A DNA stretch of 64,000 bases from Flavobacterium hercynium (GCF_002217285.1 NZ_MUGW01000008.1:196396-260395); one strand, 5' to 3'. Counted from the first letter of the stretch, positions 16,960 to 27,338 are shown. Made by a program: numbers and translations. Notes: generated by a model not told the origin, from the sequence alone.

Positions 16960-18528
16960 ATGATAAAAAATATAAAATGGCTGTTGTTGGTTTCTTTAAC
17001 CTTGGCAGCATGTAATAATGATGATAGTGATGGGACAACAGAAGAGGTTCCAGTTGTTGCAGGGTCAGCAGTTTTTACAAAATATGTAGCTTTAGGAGAT
17101 TCTTTTGCTGCGGGATATAGTGATAATGCGTTATTCAAAAGAGGGCAGGAAGGTGCTTATACTAATATTTTGGCACAACAATTTGCTGCAGCAGGAGGTG
17201 GAGCATTTACGACTCCGTTTATGAATGATAATGTTGGAGGTTTGTTGTTTGGTGGTCAGCCAAATCCTGCCTTTGGAGTACGATTATATTTTAATGGTAC
17301 AGGGCCGGTTCCTGTAAGCGGAACACCAACGACAGAAGTTATGGCGCACCTTTCAGGTTCGTTTAATAATTTAGGTATTCCAGGTGCAAAAAGTTTTCAC
17401 TTAGTCGCGGCTGGATATGGTAATCCTGCAGGTTTAGCGATTGGAGCTTCAAATCCTTACTTTGTTCGTTTTGCAAGCTCACCTTCTACTACGGTTATTG
17501 CAGATGCGGTAGCGCAGGCACCAACTTTTTTCTCTTTGTTTATTGGAGGGAATGATGTTCTGGCTTACGCAACATCAGGAGGAGTAGGGAAAGATCAGAC
17601 CGGAAATGTGAATCCGGCTACTTACGGAAGTAATGATATTACAGACCCAACGGTGTTTGCTAATGTATTTTCAACATTAGCAACAACTTTAACCGGAACA
17701 GGGGCAAAAGGAGTGGTGGCCAACTTGCCGTATATTACGACATTACCTTATTTTACAACAGTTCCTTATAATCCTCTTACGGCAAAATCGTTGGGTGCAA
17801 ATAATGAGGCAGTTGGTATAGCAACAATAAAAGCATTAAACTTACAGTTATATGGTCCATTAAAGCAAGCGTTAACCGCTTTTGATGCGGGAGACAGAAT
17901 TGCGTTATTATCAGAGACAGGTTCAAATCCGGTTTTGATAAAAGATGAAACCCTTCTTAATTTGTCTGCTCAGTTAACGGCGGCTTTTACACCAACATTA
18001 GGAGCGCAAAATGCAGCTTTTTATGGCGCTGTCTTTGGGCAGGCGAGACAAGCTAAAGCTACAGATATTGTAATATTACCAACAAGAAACGCTATTGGTG
18101 TTGCACCTACAGCTGCTGATTCCGGAGTTGGGTTTGCACCGCCTGCACCGTTAGATAAATTTGGAGTTACTTTTCCGTTGCAGGATAAACACGTATTGAT
18201 CCCGACAGAAATAGCAGAAATTAAAAAAGCGACAGATGCTTACAACGTAACTATTGAAGCGGTAGCAAATGAAAAAGGGTTAGCTTTTGTTGATACACGC
18301 GCTATTATGACGCAGCTTTCAAACGGAGGATACCGATTTGGGAATTATACTATGTCTTCGACTTATGTTACAGGAGGAGCCTTTTCTTTAGATGGAATTC
18401 ATCCAAGTGCAAGAGGATATGCCTTAATAGCGAATATTTTTATAGATGCTATAAATGTAAAATACAGTTCAACTTTAAGACATGTTGATTTGGGAGCATA
18501 TCCTATTCAATATCCGTCAACTTTATAA
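16960..18528 (+). CDS. SGNH/GDSL-type hydrolase lipoprotein
   Basis: A 522-aa lipoprotein (SLTLAACNNDD, lipobox Cys18) followed by a Thr/Glu-rich linker. SGNH blocks are visible: VALGDSFAAGYSD with catalytic Ser48, FIGGNDVLAY with the block III Gly-Asn, and LDGIHPSARGYALIAN with the Asp-x-x-His pair. It is therefore a likely surface or periplasmic esterase or lipase. The ~450-residue catalytic region is larger than a minimal SGNH domain, with inserts rich in Gly, Ala and Thr. It lies directly after the TonB receptor on the same strand; a shared transcript is plausible but not proven. Its terminator is at 18550. Confidence 0.88.
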   Translation: MIKNIKWLLLVSLTLAACNNDDSDGTTEEVPVVAGSAVFTKYVALGDSFAAGYSDNALFKRGQEGAYTNILAQQFAAAGGGAFTTPFMNDNVGGLLFGGQPNPAFGVRLYFNGTGPVPVSGTPTTEVMAHLSGSFNNLGIPGAKSFHLVAAGYGNPAGLAIGASNPYFVRFASSPSTTVIADAVAQAPTFFSLFIGGNDVLAYATSGGVGKDQTGNVNPATYGSNDITDPTVFANVFSTLATTLTGTGAKGVVANLPYITTLPYFTTVPYNPLTAKSLGANNEAVGIATIKALNLQLYGPLKQALTAFDAGDRIALLSETGSNPVLIKDETLLNLSAQLTAAFTPTLGAQNAAFYGAVFGQARQAKATDIVILPTRNAIGVAPTAADSGVGFAPPAPLDKFGVTFPLQDKHVLIPTEIAEIKKATDAYNVTIEAVANEKGLAFVDTRAIMTQLSNGGYRFGNYTMSSTYVTGGAFSLDGIHPSARGYALIANIFIDAINVKYSSTLRHVDLGAYPIQYPSTL

Positions 18529-18549
18529 AAAAGCCATTTTATAAACAAG

Positions 18550-18586
18550 AAAGCCACGCATTTCTAAAATGTTGTGGCTTTTTTTA
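18550..18586 (+). terminator. Terminator after the SGNH lipoprotein gene
   Basis: AAAGCCAC...CATTT pairs with AAATG...GTGGCTTT with a small bulge, followed by a run of T residues. Confidence 0.85.
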
Positions 18587-18671
18587 ATGAAAGAATAATT
18601 GTTATTTTACATATTTATAGGCTGTCTTTTACTAATCAAACAAAATCGTAGTATTTTTTATAAAAAAAATA

Positions 18672-18701
18672 TTGATTTTATATTTTAAAAAATTATCTTT
18701 G
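18672..18701 (+). promoter_or_regulatory. Consensus Bacteroidota promoter of atpD-atpC
   Basis: TTG at 18672-18674 and TATCTTTG at 18694-18701, separated by 19 bp, match TTG-N17-19-TAnnTTTG exactly. The predicted transcript start is near 18708, giving a leader of about 55 nt before the atpD ATG. Confidence 0.85.
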
Positions 18702-18759
18702 CGCTCTGAAAAAAGAGGTATTTTCGATAAACCTAAATAGCTATTTAATAAACACATAA

Positions 18760-20274
<1,515 letters not shown>

Positions 20275-20286
20275 TATAATTATGAA

Positions 20287-20347
20287 TTATGAGTTATAAG
20301 TTATGAGTTTCTACTCTTGCTTATAGCTCATGACTTATAACTCATAA
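20287..20347. repeat. Long imperfect palindrome between atpD and atpC
   Basis: TTATGAGTTATAAGTTATGAG (20287-20307, 21 bases, first 20: TTATGAGTTATAAGTTATGA) pairs with 20327-20347 at 20 of 21 positions, the exception being a G-T wobble in RNA. The loop is 19 bases. It fills most of the 83-bp gap between two genes expected to be co-transcribed. No T-run follows on the plus strand; instead there is an A-run before the atpC ATG. Confidence 0.85.
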
Positions 20348-20357
20348 CAAAAAAAAG

Positions 20358-20639
20358 ATGATTTTAGAAATAGTATCACCAGAAGCAAAATTATTTTCAG
20401 GGCAAGTAACTTCTGTTACATTACCTGGAGTTGATGGAAGCTTTCAAATATTGAATAATCACGCTCCTATTGTTTCTATTCTTGAAAAAGGAACTATTAA
20501 AATCGCTGCACCAAGTTTCGATTTTTCTAAAGAAGTAGCGGGTAAATTCACGAAAGTAAATGAGCAAACCTATACTTTAGAAATAGCATCAGGTACTATC
20601 GAAATGAAAGACAATAAAGTAATTGTTTTAGTAGACTAA
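20358..20639 (+). CDS. atpC: F1 ATP synthase subunit epsilon, short form
   Basis: A 93-aa subunit that corresponds only to the N-terminal beta-sandwich of epsilon (MILEIVSPEAKLFSGQVTSV, LPGVDGSFQILNNHAPIVS). The C-terminal two-helix domain, which inhibits ATP hydrolysis in many bacteria, is absent: the frame ends cleanly at IVLVD with a terminator 20 bp later. Short epsilon subunits are a known Bacteroidota form, so this is not read as a truncation event. Confidence 0.93.
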   Translation: MILEIVSPEAKLFSGQVTSVTLPGVDGSFQILNNHAPIVSILEKGTIKIAAPSFDFSKEVAGKFTKVNEQTYTLEIASGTIEMKDNKVIVLVD

Positions 20640-20660
20640 AATAATTTCGAAATAAGTTCA

Positions 20661-20693
20661 AAAAGCCAAACAGTTAATGTTTGGCTTTTTTTT
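20661..20693 (+). terminator. Terminator of the atpD-atpC operon
   Basis: AAAAGCCAAACA (20661-20672) pairs perfectly with TGTTTGGCTTTT (20678-20689) around a 5-base loop, then T residues. Confidence 0.93.
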
Positions 20694-20792
20694 ATTTTTA
20701 TAAAATGGAAAGAATCTAATAAACTAGTAAGTTGAATTGATTATTAAATCTTTTAATCTTTCAATAATTAAATCATTCAATAATATAATCTT

Positions 20793-21929
20793 ATGAATTT
20801 ACCAGAAAACCTTAATCAGAAATTAGAAGTTAGAAAACGGAATAATTCGCTAAGACAATTACCAAGTTTTAATAATCTAATTGATTTCTCTTCTAACGAT
20901 TATATTGGATTTGCAAAATCAGAAACTATTTTCAAACTAGCGCATCATTATTTAATCGAAAATGATCTTATTCAGAATGGAGCAACCGGATCACGATTGC
21001 TTTCCGGTAATCATTCGCTGTATCAAAATGCAGAATCTTTTATAGCTGAATTTCACGACGTAGAAACGGCTTTAATTTTTAATTCGGGTTACGATGCTAA
21101 TCTTGGTTTTTTTGGCGCTGTACCGCAACGAAATGATGTTATTTTTTACGATGAATTAAGTCATGCTTCAATTCGTGACGGAATTAGAATGTCGAATGCC
21201 AAATCATACAAATTCAATCATAATGATTTTGAAGATTTAGAAGAGCTGATTCTCAAATTTCAGGATACCAATGTCTACATCGTTACAGAAAGCGTTTTTT
21301 CTATGGATGGGGATAGTCCAAATCTGGAAGAATTAGTAGCACTTTCAGAAAAATACAATTGTTATCTCGTAATTGATGAAGCACATACGCTAGGTGTGTT
21401 TGGAGATAAAGGAGAAGGCTTACTGCAATATCTGGATTTGCATAACAGAATTTTTGCCAGAATCATGACTTTCGGAAAAGGTTTAGGCTGTCATGGTGCG
21501 GTAATTTTAGGCAGCGCCGACCTCAAAGAATATCTGGTGAACTTTGCCAGAAGTTTTATTTACACCACCGGATTGTCTCCTCACGCGGTGTCTACTATTC
21601 TGGCAGCTTATCAGCAATTGGAAATCGAAAAAGAAACCATCGAAAAGTTGCGTCAGAACATTGTTTATTTTAATCAGCAAAAGAATTTATTAGGATTGAA
21701 ACCGATGTTTGTGCGAAGCAAATCGGCGATACAATCTGCTATTGTTCCTGGGAACGAGCAGGTAAAACAGCTGGCGCAACAACTTCAGGATAAGGGTTTC
21801 GATATCAAGCCTATACTTTCGCCAACTGTTCCGGAAGGTCAGGAACGTTTACGCTTTTGTGTGCACAGTTATAATACTACAGAAGAAATTAACGAGGTAC
21901 TTGAATTGCTGAGAGATTTTATTTTCTAA
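20793..21929 (+). CDS. bioF: 8-amino-7-oxononanoate synthase-type PLP enzyme
   Basis: Joins pimeloyl-ACP or pimeloyl-CoA with alanine in the first ring-forming stage of biotin synthesis. It has 378 aa. The alpha-oxoamine synthase features are IDFSSNDYIGFAKS, NGATGSRLLSGNHSLY, YDELSHASIRDG, VIDEAHTLGVFG and MTFGKGLGCHG with the PLP Lys. Close relatives in the family (Kbl, serine palmitoyltransferase) look similar, but the linkage to bioD and bioA supports BioF. It is separated from bioD by a three-gene insert. Confidence 0.9.
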   Translation: MNLPENLNQKLEVRKRNNSLRQLPSFNNLIDFSSNDYIGFAKSETIFKLAHHYLIENDLIQNGATGSRLLSGNHSLYQNAESFIAEFHDVETALIFNSGYDANLGFFGAVPQRNDVIFYDELSHASIRDGIRMSNAKSYKFNHNDFEDLEELILKFQDTNVYIVTESVFSMDGDSPNLEELVALSEKYNCYLVIDEAHTLGVFGDKGEGLLQYLDLHNRIFARIMTFGKGLGCHGAVILGSADLKEYLVNFARSFIYTTGLSPHAVSTILAAYQQLEIEKETIEKLRQNIVYFNQQKNLLGLKPMFVRSKSAIQSAIVPGNEQVKQLAQQLQDKGFDIKPILSPTVPEGQERLRFCVHSYNTTEEINEVLELLRDFIF

Positions 21930-21953
21930 ACGCTTTGCCGCTTCTTTTTGGTT

Positions 21954-21984
21954 TATCATTTTTATTTCTTTGAGAAAAATGATA
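21954..21984. other. Hairpin after bioF, possible terminator
   Basis: TATCATTTTT (21954-21963) pairs exactly with AAAAATGATA (21975-21984) around 11 bases. No clear T-run follows on the plus strand, so function as a terminator is uncertain. Confidence 0.4.
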
Positions 21985-22063
21985 TTTCCTGTAACGTTTT
22001 ACAGATTGATGTACTTACGTGGCATATTACTAGTTTTTAATCATCAACTTAATTAGTCAGTAA

Positions 22064-22927
22064 ATGAAAAATGTATTTCAATCATTATTAGTATTCATTG
22101 TGCTGTTGTTTCAATATGGAGCCAATGCACAGACCAAATCTACGCCACTTGAAAATTCTCTTTTATGGGAAGTCTCCGGAAACGGATTATCAAAACCATC
22201 TTATTTATACGGAACGATCCATATGATTTGTTCTGCAGATTATTTTCTGTCTGAGAAAGTAAAGAAAGCATTTGATGCTTCTGAACAATTACTATTAGAA
22301 ATTAATTTTGCAGATCCGGAGGAATTAATAGAAATGCAAAAACTAGCGATGGGAAGTGAACCATTGAGTAAAAAACTGAATGCAGAACAATTGTCTAAAT
22401 TAGACATTATACTCAAAAAAACTACCGGAATGAGCGTTCAGCAAGTAGATAGCTTTAGTTTGATTACGATAATGAGTTTAATTTCGATGAAAACATTTGG
22501 GTGTGATGATTTGAAATTTTATGAAATGGATTTTATTGAAAAAGCGAAAGAAAAAAATTTAGAAGTTGTGGGTTTAGAAACCGTAAAATCTCAATTTAAT
22601 ACGCTTTCAGCTGCTTATTCTGATGCTGAAATCATTAGCGCTCTGGAAGAATCTGATACAGAAGAAACAAAAGAAATGGTTGCAGAATACAAACAGGAGA
22701 AGTTAAGTTCTTTGTTTGAAAAGGCTACAGAAGAAAGAGTGATGAATGCGAAGGCAAAGAGATATATGCTAGACGAAAGAAATCAGAATTGGATCAAGAT
22801 TTTACCGGCAATGATCAAAAGTAAAACGTCATTTATTGCGGTAGGTTCAGCGCACTTAGCTGGAGAACAAGGTGTGATTAATTTATTAAGAAAGTCTGGC
22901 TATACCGTTAAGCCAATTATGAATTAG
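22064..22927 (+). CDS. Exported TraB/GumN family protein
   Basis: A 287-aa protein with a signal peptide (ends YGANAQ). The TraB/GumN fold is shown by PSYLYGTIHMICSADY with the first conserved GTxH near residue 50, central VGLETVKSQF, and C-terminal FIAVGSAHLAGEQGVINLL with the GxxHL motif. These motifs are thought to form a metal or catalytic site related to the Tiki proteases. It lies 8 bp before an ECF sigma factor gene, so it may belong to an envelope-stress unit inserted in the biotin cluster. Substrate unknown. Confidence 0.88.
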   Translation: MKNVFQSLLVFIVLLFQYGANAQTKSTPLENSLLWEVSGNGLSKPSYLYGTIHMICSADYFLSEKVKKAFDASEQLLLEINFADPEELIEMQKLAMGSEPLSKKLNAEQLSKLDIILKKTTGMSVQQVDSFSLITIMSLISMKTFGCDDLKFYEMDFIEKAKEKNLEVVGLETVKSQFNTLSAAYSDAEIISALEESDTEETKEMVAEYKQEKLSSLFEKATEERVMNAKAKRYMLDERNQNWIKILPAMIKSKTSFIAVGSAHLAGEQGVINLLRKSGYTVKPIMN

Positions 22928-22934
22928 TATCGTC

Positions 22935-23438
22935 TTGAAAGCAAAAGAACAAGAATTTTTAAAACGGATAGAAAGTCATAAAGGAATTTTATATAAAGTT
23001 TCTAAAATGTACATGGACAATCTTGACGATCAGCAGGATTTGTTTCAGGAAATCATTTGCCAGCTTTGGAAATCGTATGATTCGTTTCGGAACGAAAGTC
23101 AGTTTTCGACCTGGATGTATCGTGTCGCCATCAATACGGCAATCGTCTTTTTGAGAAAAGAAAAGCGTAAGGTTGATAAGTATGAAATTCCATCAGAGAA
23201 TATTAAAGAAGATGAAAACGATTCGCCTTTAAAAGAAAATCAGTTAGAACATTTTTACAAAGCAGTTCAAAAATTGGAAAAAATCGACAAGGCCATTATT
23301 TTTTATCAGCTTGAAGGTTTTTCACATAAGGAAATTGGAGAAAATCTTGGAATCTCAGAAGGAAATGCCAGAGTGAAATTAAACAGAGCAAAGGAAAAAT
23401 TAAAAGAAATTATTAAAAATCAGGGATATGGATTTTAA
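22935..23438 (+). CDS. ECF-type RNA polymerase sigma factor
   Basis: A 167-aa sigma-70 family factor of the extracytoplasmic function group. Region 2 covers residues ~18-85 (YMDNLDDQQDLFQEI, FSTWMYRVAINTAI). Region 4 is ~105-160 (LEGFSHKEIGENLGISEG, NARVKLNRAKEKL). The start is the TTG at 22935: the first ATG, at codon 25, would cut into region 2.1. The next gene overlaps its end by 11 bp and encodes a membrane protein, the usual position for an anti-sigma factor. Confidence 0.9.
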   Translation: MKAKEQEFLKRIESHKGILYKVSKMYMDNLDDQQDLFQEIICQLWKSYDSFRNESQFSTWMYRVAINTAIVFLRKEKRKVDKYEIPSENIKEDENDSPLKENQLEHFYKAVQKLEKIDKAIIFYQLEGFSHKEIGENLGISEGNARVKLNRAKEKLKEIIKNQGYGF

Positions 23439-24042
23439 CGATATACAAAACGCGTGGAATAACGAAAAGAATAATGATGTTGTTTTGCCCAATACCATAG
23501 AAAAAATTAAATCGGTGCATACACCTTTGGACAAAATAAAAAGAAATGTAAGAGGAGAGTTTAAGTATCAAATATTCTCACTTTGTTTTCTTGGATTCGT
23601 GCCTTCATTTTATAAATTTCCGGAAAAGATGCTTATTCTCTACTATTTGCTTTTTAGTCTCTATGTGGCAGTTTGCGTGTATTATTTTCGAAAATTTTAT
23701 TTTTGGTATAAAAAAATAGATATCATATCGCTTCAAACAAAAGATAATTTATACGAAACCTATTACGAAATAAGACTCAATATGGAGTTGTATAAGACTT
23801 TCGGATTTGCGTTGACACCGTTTTTAATCTTATACTTAATTGGTTTTTCTTATTATGCATTTTATTTTGTGCCCGGTATAATTTTGACAGAGTTTACTAA
23901 TATTCATTTATTTGGATTGTTTTTTATAGTAGTTTTTAGTATGCTTATTATGGCAGTAACTTTGGATTGGTGGGTACACAAATTTTATGGAAAATTTGCA
24001 GAACAAATCAGGAATGTGCTTGATGAATTAAAAGAAGAATAA
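23428..24042 (+). CDS. Small membrane protein, candidate anti-sigma factor
   Basis: A 204-aa protein with a cytoplasm-like N-terminus (MDFNDIQNAWNNEK, ~50 aa) followed by about four membrane segments: two near 50-90 and two near 130-180. It overlaps the ECF sigma gene by 11 bp, indicating coupled translation. I see no zinc anti-sigma motif (HxxxCxxC), so this would be a non-classical anti-sigma protein. The role is inferred from position and topology only. Confidence 0.7.
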   Translation: MDFNDIQNAWNNEKNNDVVLPNTIEKIKSVHTPLDKIKRNVRGEFKYQIFSLCFLGFVPSFYKFPEKMLILYYLLFSLYVAVCVYYFRKFYFWYKKIDIISLQTKDNLYETYYEIRLNMELYKTFGFALTPFLILYLIGFSYYAFYFVPGIILTEFTNIHLFGLFFIVVFSMLIMAVTLDWWVHKFYGKFAEQIRNVLDELKEE

Positions 24043-24050
24043 TAAACAGA

Positions 24051-24075
24051 ACCCATCATTACGATGGGTTTGTTG
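24051..24075 (+). terminator. Short hairpin terminator after the sigma factor unit
   Basis: ACCCATC (24051-24057) pairs with GATGGGT (24063-24069), followed by TTGTTGTTT. It separates the inserted unit from bioD. Confidence 0.7.
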
Positions 24076-24130
24076 TTTAGTAGTACATTTACTCTATGAA
24101 AGATTTTATAATGGTATACAAAAATAGATT

Positions 24131-24748
24131 ATGAAAATATTTGTAACAGGAATTTCTACAGATGTTGGTAAAACGATAGCTTCGGCAATTGTAACAGAAG
24201 CTTTAGAAGCAGATTATTGGAAACCAATTCAGGCGGGTGATTTGGAAAACTCTGATAGTGCTAAAATTAAAGCTAAAATTACCAATACAAAATCTAAGAT
24301 TTTTGAAAACAGCTACCAATTAAATACGCCTGCAAGTCCGCATTGGGCAGCGCAAATAGATGGAATTGTAATCGATTTGAAACAAATTAAAGAACCCGAA
24401 ACTGCAAATCATTTGGTAATTGAAGGTGCTGGTGGAATTTTGGTTCCTTTAAATGATGAAGATTGTATTATTGACTTAATACAGCCGGATTATAAAGTTA
24501 TTGTAGTTTCCAGACATTTTTTAGGCAGTATCAATCATACCTTGCTAACTATTGAAGCAATTCGAAATCGGAATTTAGAGGTTGCGGGCATTATCTTTAG
24601 CGGAAGCGAAAACAAAGCAACCGAAGATTTGATTTTGAAGAAAACCAAAGTAAAACGGATTGGAAGAATCGATGAAGAACCTTATTTTGATCAGAATGTG
24701 ATTCGAGAATACGCCGTTTTGTTTAGAGATAGCCTTCTCGAACTGTAA
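24131..24748 (+). CDS. bioD: ATP-dependent dethiobiotin synthetase
   Basis: Closes the ureido ring of dethiobiotin. It has 205 aa. The P-loop GISTDVGKT is at 7-15, followed by YWKPIQAGD with substrate-binding Lys, and VIEGAGGILVPLND as the second conserved motif. The gap to bioA is 41 bp on the same strand. Standard length and no odd features. Confidence 0.94.
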   Translation: MKIFVTGISTDVGKTIASAIVTEALEADYWKPIQAGDLENSDSAKIKAKITNTKSKIFENSYQLNTPASPHWAAQIDGIVIDLKQIKEPETANHLVIEGAGGILVPLNDEDCIIDLIQPDYKVIVVSRHFLGSINHTLLTIEAIRNRNLEVAGIIFSGSENKATEDLILKKTKVKRIGRIDEEPYFDQNVIREYAVLFRDSLLEL

Positions 24749-24789
24749 GAATTTAAAATCTAAAATCAGAAATCTACAATTTTTACCAA

Positions 24790-26061
24790 ATGACTTTAAC
24801 AGAAAAAGACAGCCAATACCTTTGGCATCCGTATACACAGCACAAAACGGCACAAACGCCAATTGCAATAACCAAAGGACATGGCGCATTGCTTTGGGAT
24901 GAAAAGGGGAAAGAATATATAGATGCGATTGCCTCTTGGTGGGTGAATCCGTTTGGACATAGTAATACTTTTATTGCCGATGCGATTTACAAACAGTTAA
25001 CCACTTTAGAGCATGTTTTGTTTGGAGGATTTACACACGAACCCGCTGTAAAAGTTGCCGAAAAACTATTGGAGATTTTACCGGACAATCAACAGAAAAT
25101 CTTTTTCTCAGACAATGGTTCGACTGCAGTAGAAGTAGCGATAAAAGTAGCATTGCAATATTTCTTTAATAAAAATGAAAAGCGAACTACGATAATTGCA
25201 TTCGAAAATGCCTTTCATGGAGATACTTTTGCGGCAATGGCAGCAAGTGGAATCTCATTTTATACACAAGCTTTTCAAGGAATGTTTATAGATGTGGTGC
25301 GAATTCCGGTTCCAGTAAAAGGGAAAGAAGAGGAAAGTTGTACCGCATTGCAAAATGCAATTGCCAAGTACAATTGTGCAGGTTTTATTTTTGAACCTTT
25401 AGTACAAGGCGCAGCCGGAATGGTTATGTATGAACCTGAAGAATTGGCAAAACTCATTAGGATTTGTAGAGAAAACAAAGTGCTAATAATTGCAGACGAG
25501 GTAATGACTGGTTTCGGAAAAACGGGAAGAACCTTTGCTATGGATTATGTCTCGGAAAATCCGGATATGATTTGTTTGTCTAAGGCGCTGACAGGAGGAA
25601 CAATTCCAATGGCGATTACCACCTTTACACAAGATGTTTTTGATGCTTTTTACGATGATGATATCAACAAAGCTTTGTTTCACGGACATACTTTCACGGC
25701 AAATCCAACAGGTTGTGCAGCTGCTTTGGCAAGTATGAATTTGTTACAAACAGAAGAAATGCAAGCCAATATAAGGAGAATCAATGCAAGTCATTTAGAG
25801 TTTGAGGAAAAAATTAAAAGTCATGCTAAAGTAATTACGGCAAGAACGTTGGGCGTTATTTTTGCTGTTGAGATACGATCAGATTCAGAAGAAAGTTATT
25901 ACGGTACAATGAGAAACAAACTCTATGAATTTTTTATTGATAAAGGTGTAATTCTAAGGCCGGTTGGTAATATTGTTTATGTTTTGCCTCCTTATATTAT
26001 TACGAAGGAACAACTTCAATATGTTTATACCGTTATAGAAGAAGCTATAGAAATGGTGTAA
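24790..26061 (+). CDS. bioA: Adenosylmethionine-8-amino-7-oxononanoate aminotransferase
   Basis: PLP aminotransferase that makes 7,8-diaminopelargonic acid, 423 aa. LWHPYTQHKTAQTPIAI at the start and IASWWVNPFGHSN are hallmark BioA sequences. The PLP site is seen as IADEVMTGFGKTGRTFA and CLSKALTGGTIPMAIT with the Schiff-base Lys. GHTFTANPTGCAAALAS follows. The ketoacyl synthase gene starts 32 bp later, so the three are likely one transcript. Confidence 0.96.
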   Translation: MTLTEKDSQYLWHPYTQHKTAQTPIAITKGHGALLWDEKGKEYIDAIASWWVNPFGHSNTFIADAIYKQLTTLEHVLFGGFTHEPAVKVAEKLLEILPDNQQKIFFSDNGSTAVEVAIKVALQYFFNKNEKRTTIIAFENAFHGDTFAAMAASGISFYTQAFQGMFIDVVRIPVPVKGKEEESCTALQNAIAKYNCAGFIFEPLVQGAAGMVMYEPEELAKLIRICRENKVLIIADEVMTGFGKTGRTFAMDYVSENPDMICLSKALTGGTIPMAITTFTQDVFDAFYDDDINKALFHGHTFTANPTGCAAALASMNLLQTEEMQANIRRINASHLEFEEKIKSHAKVITARTLGVIFAVEIRSDSEESYYGTMRNKLYEFFIDKGVILRPVGNIVYVLPPYIITKEQLQYVYTVIEEAIEMV

Positions 26062-26093
26062 TAACATCTGTATTTAATTTATTTATTTTGAAT

Positions 26094-27257
26094 ATGTCAA
26101 AAATTGCGATTACTGCTTTTTCATCTATTTCTCCTTTGGGAAATAATGCCGCTGTTGTTTGGAAAAAGTATCTGGATAATGAACATTGTTTTTCTACTCA
26201 GTTTTTAGATCAGCAAAATACGTCTGTCGCGGTCTTAGATCAGGATTCAAAAGAACTTGTTACTGCCATACGCGAATCAGATTCTAAATATAAATTACTT
26301 GATGATTCTGTTTTGTTTGCTTTGGCAGCATCGAGAAAAGCAGTCGCACAAGCAGGTTGGAATAAGAATGATGTTTTCGGAATCAATATTGGGTCTTCAC
26401 GCGGGGCAACAAGTTTATTCGAAAAACATTATAAGGAATATATCGAAACAGGAAAATCTCAAACCTTGGCTTCGCCAACCACAACTTTAGGGAATATCTC
26501 TTCCTGGGTAGCGCACGATTTGCAAAGTGTGGGACCTGAGATTTCGCATTCTATTACCTGTTCTACGGCGCTTCATGCCGTATTAAATGGTCTGGCATGG
26601 CTAAAAGCAGGAATGGCAGATAAGTTTTTGGCGGGAGGAAGCGAAGCGCCCCTGACCGATTTTACGATTGCCCAAATGAGAGCATTAAAGATTTATTCGC
26701 GTGTCGATCAGACAAAAGAACCTTGGCCTAATTTAGCTTTTGATTTTGAGAAAAACCAGAATACCATGATCTTGGGGGAAGGAGCCGCAGTCTGTTGTTT
26801 AGAAGCAGGTGAGCAGAAGAATGCTATTGCTTATATTACAGGTTATGGATATGCCACAGAAGTTTTAGAACATAATATTTCGATTTCAGCTGAAGCAGAT
26901 TGTTTTCAAAAATCAATGAAAATGGCTTTAAAGAATGAAAAGCTAGAAGATATTGATGTCATCGTCATGCATGCTCCCGGAACAATAAAAGGGGATCTAA
27001 CCGAATTACGTGCCATTGAAAAGATTTTTGGCAATAACTTGCCATTGCTTACAACAAACAAATGGAAAATTGGGCACACTTTTGGAGCTTCGGGATTACT
27101 TAGTTTAGAATTAGCATTGTTAATGATTCAAAATAATACCTTTATTGGAGTTCCTTTTTCAGAAGCTCAGAATCAAACAAAACCTATCAAAAAAGTTCTC
27201 GTAAATGCCGTTGGCTTTGGTGGAAACGCCGTTAGTATCTTGATCGAAAAACCATAA
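26094..27257 (+). CDS. Beta-ketoacyl synthase-like protein linked to biotin synthesis
   Basis: I use the ATG at 26094 (MSKIAITAFSSISPLGNNA, 387 aa); the in-frame TTG six bases earlier adds only two residues. It is a FabF/KAS II-like condensing enzyme of slightly short length. The active-site Cys is in SITCSTALHA (Cys156). The C-terminal His is in KIGHTFGASG. The middle catalytic motif, normally NAHGT, reads MHAPGT: the position next to GT is Pro295 and a His sits two residues earlier (His293). The protein is therefore an unusual condensing enzyme, or one with a shifted His. Position after bioA suggests a role in making or priming the pimeloyl precursor; this is inference. Confidence 0.82.
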   Translation: MSKIAITAFSSISPLGNNAAVVWKKYLDNEHCFSTQFLDQQNTSVAVLDQDSKELVTAIRESDSKYKLLDDSVLFALAASRKAVAQAGWNKNDVFGINIGSSRGATSLFEKHYKEYIETGKSQTLASPTTTLGNISSWVAHDLQSVGPEISHSITCSTALHAVLNGLAWLKAGMADKFLAGGSEAPLTDFTIAQMRALKIYSRVDQTKEPWPNLAFDFEKNQNTMILGEGAAVCCLEAGEQKNAIAYITGYGYATEVLEHNISISAEADCFQKSMKMALKNEKLEDIDVIVMHAPGTIKGDLTELRAIEKIFGNNLPLLTTNKWKIGHTFGASGLLSLELALLMIQNNTFIGVPFSEAQNQTKPIKKVLVNAVGFGGNAVSILIEKP

Positions 27258-27280
27258 CAAGCATTAAATTAAACCATAAA

Positions 27281-27312
27281 AAAAATCCATTCGCCGCAAC
27301 GAATGGATTTTT
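27281..27312. terminator. Bidirectional terminator between the convergent biotin and surface-protein genes
   Basis: AAAAATCCATTCG (27281-27293) pairs perfectly with CGAATGGATTTTT (27300-27312) around CCGCAA. A and T runs on both sides allow it to serve both strands. The same ATCCATTC core recurs in the terminators at 40521 and 44523. Confidence 0.92.
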
Positions 27313-27338
27313 CATAAAATGGAAGTAGGTATTTGTTT

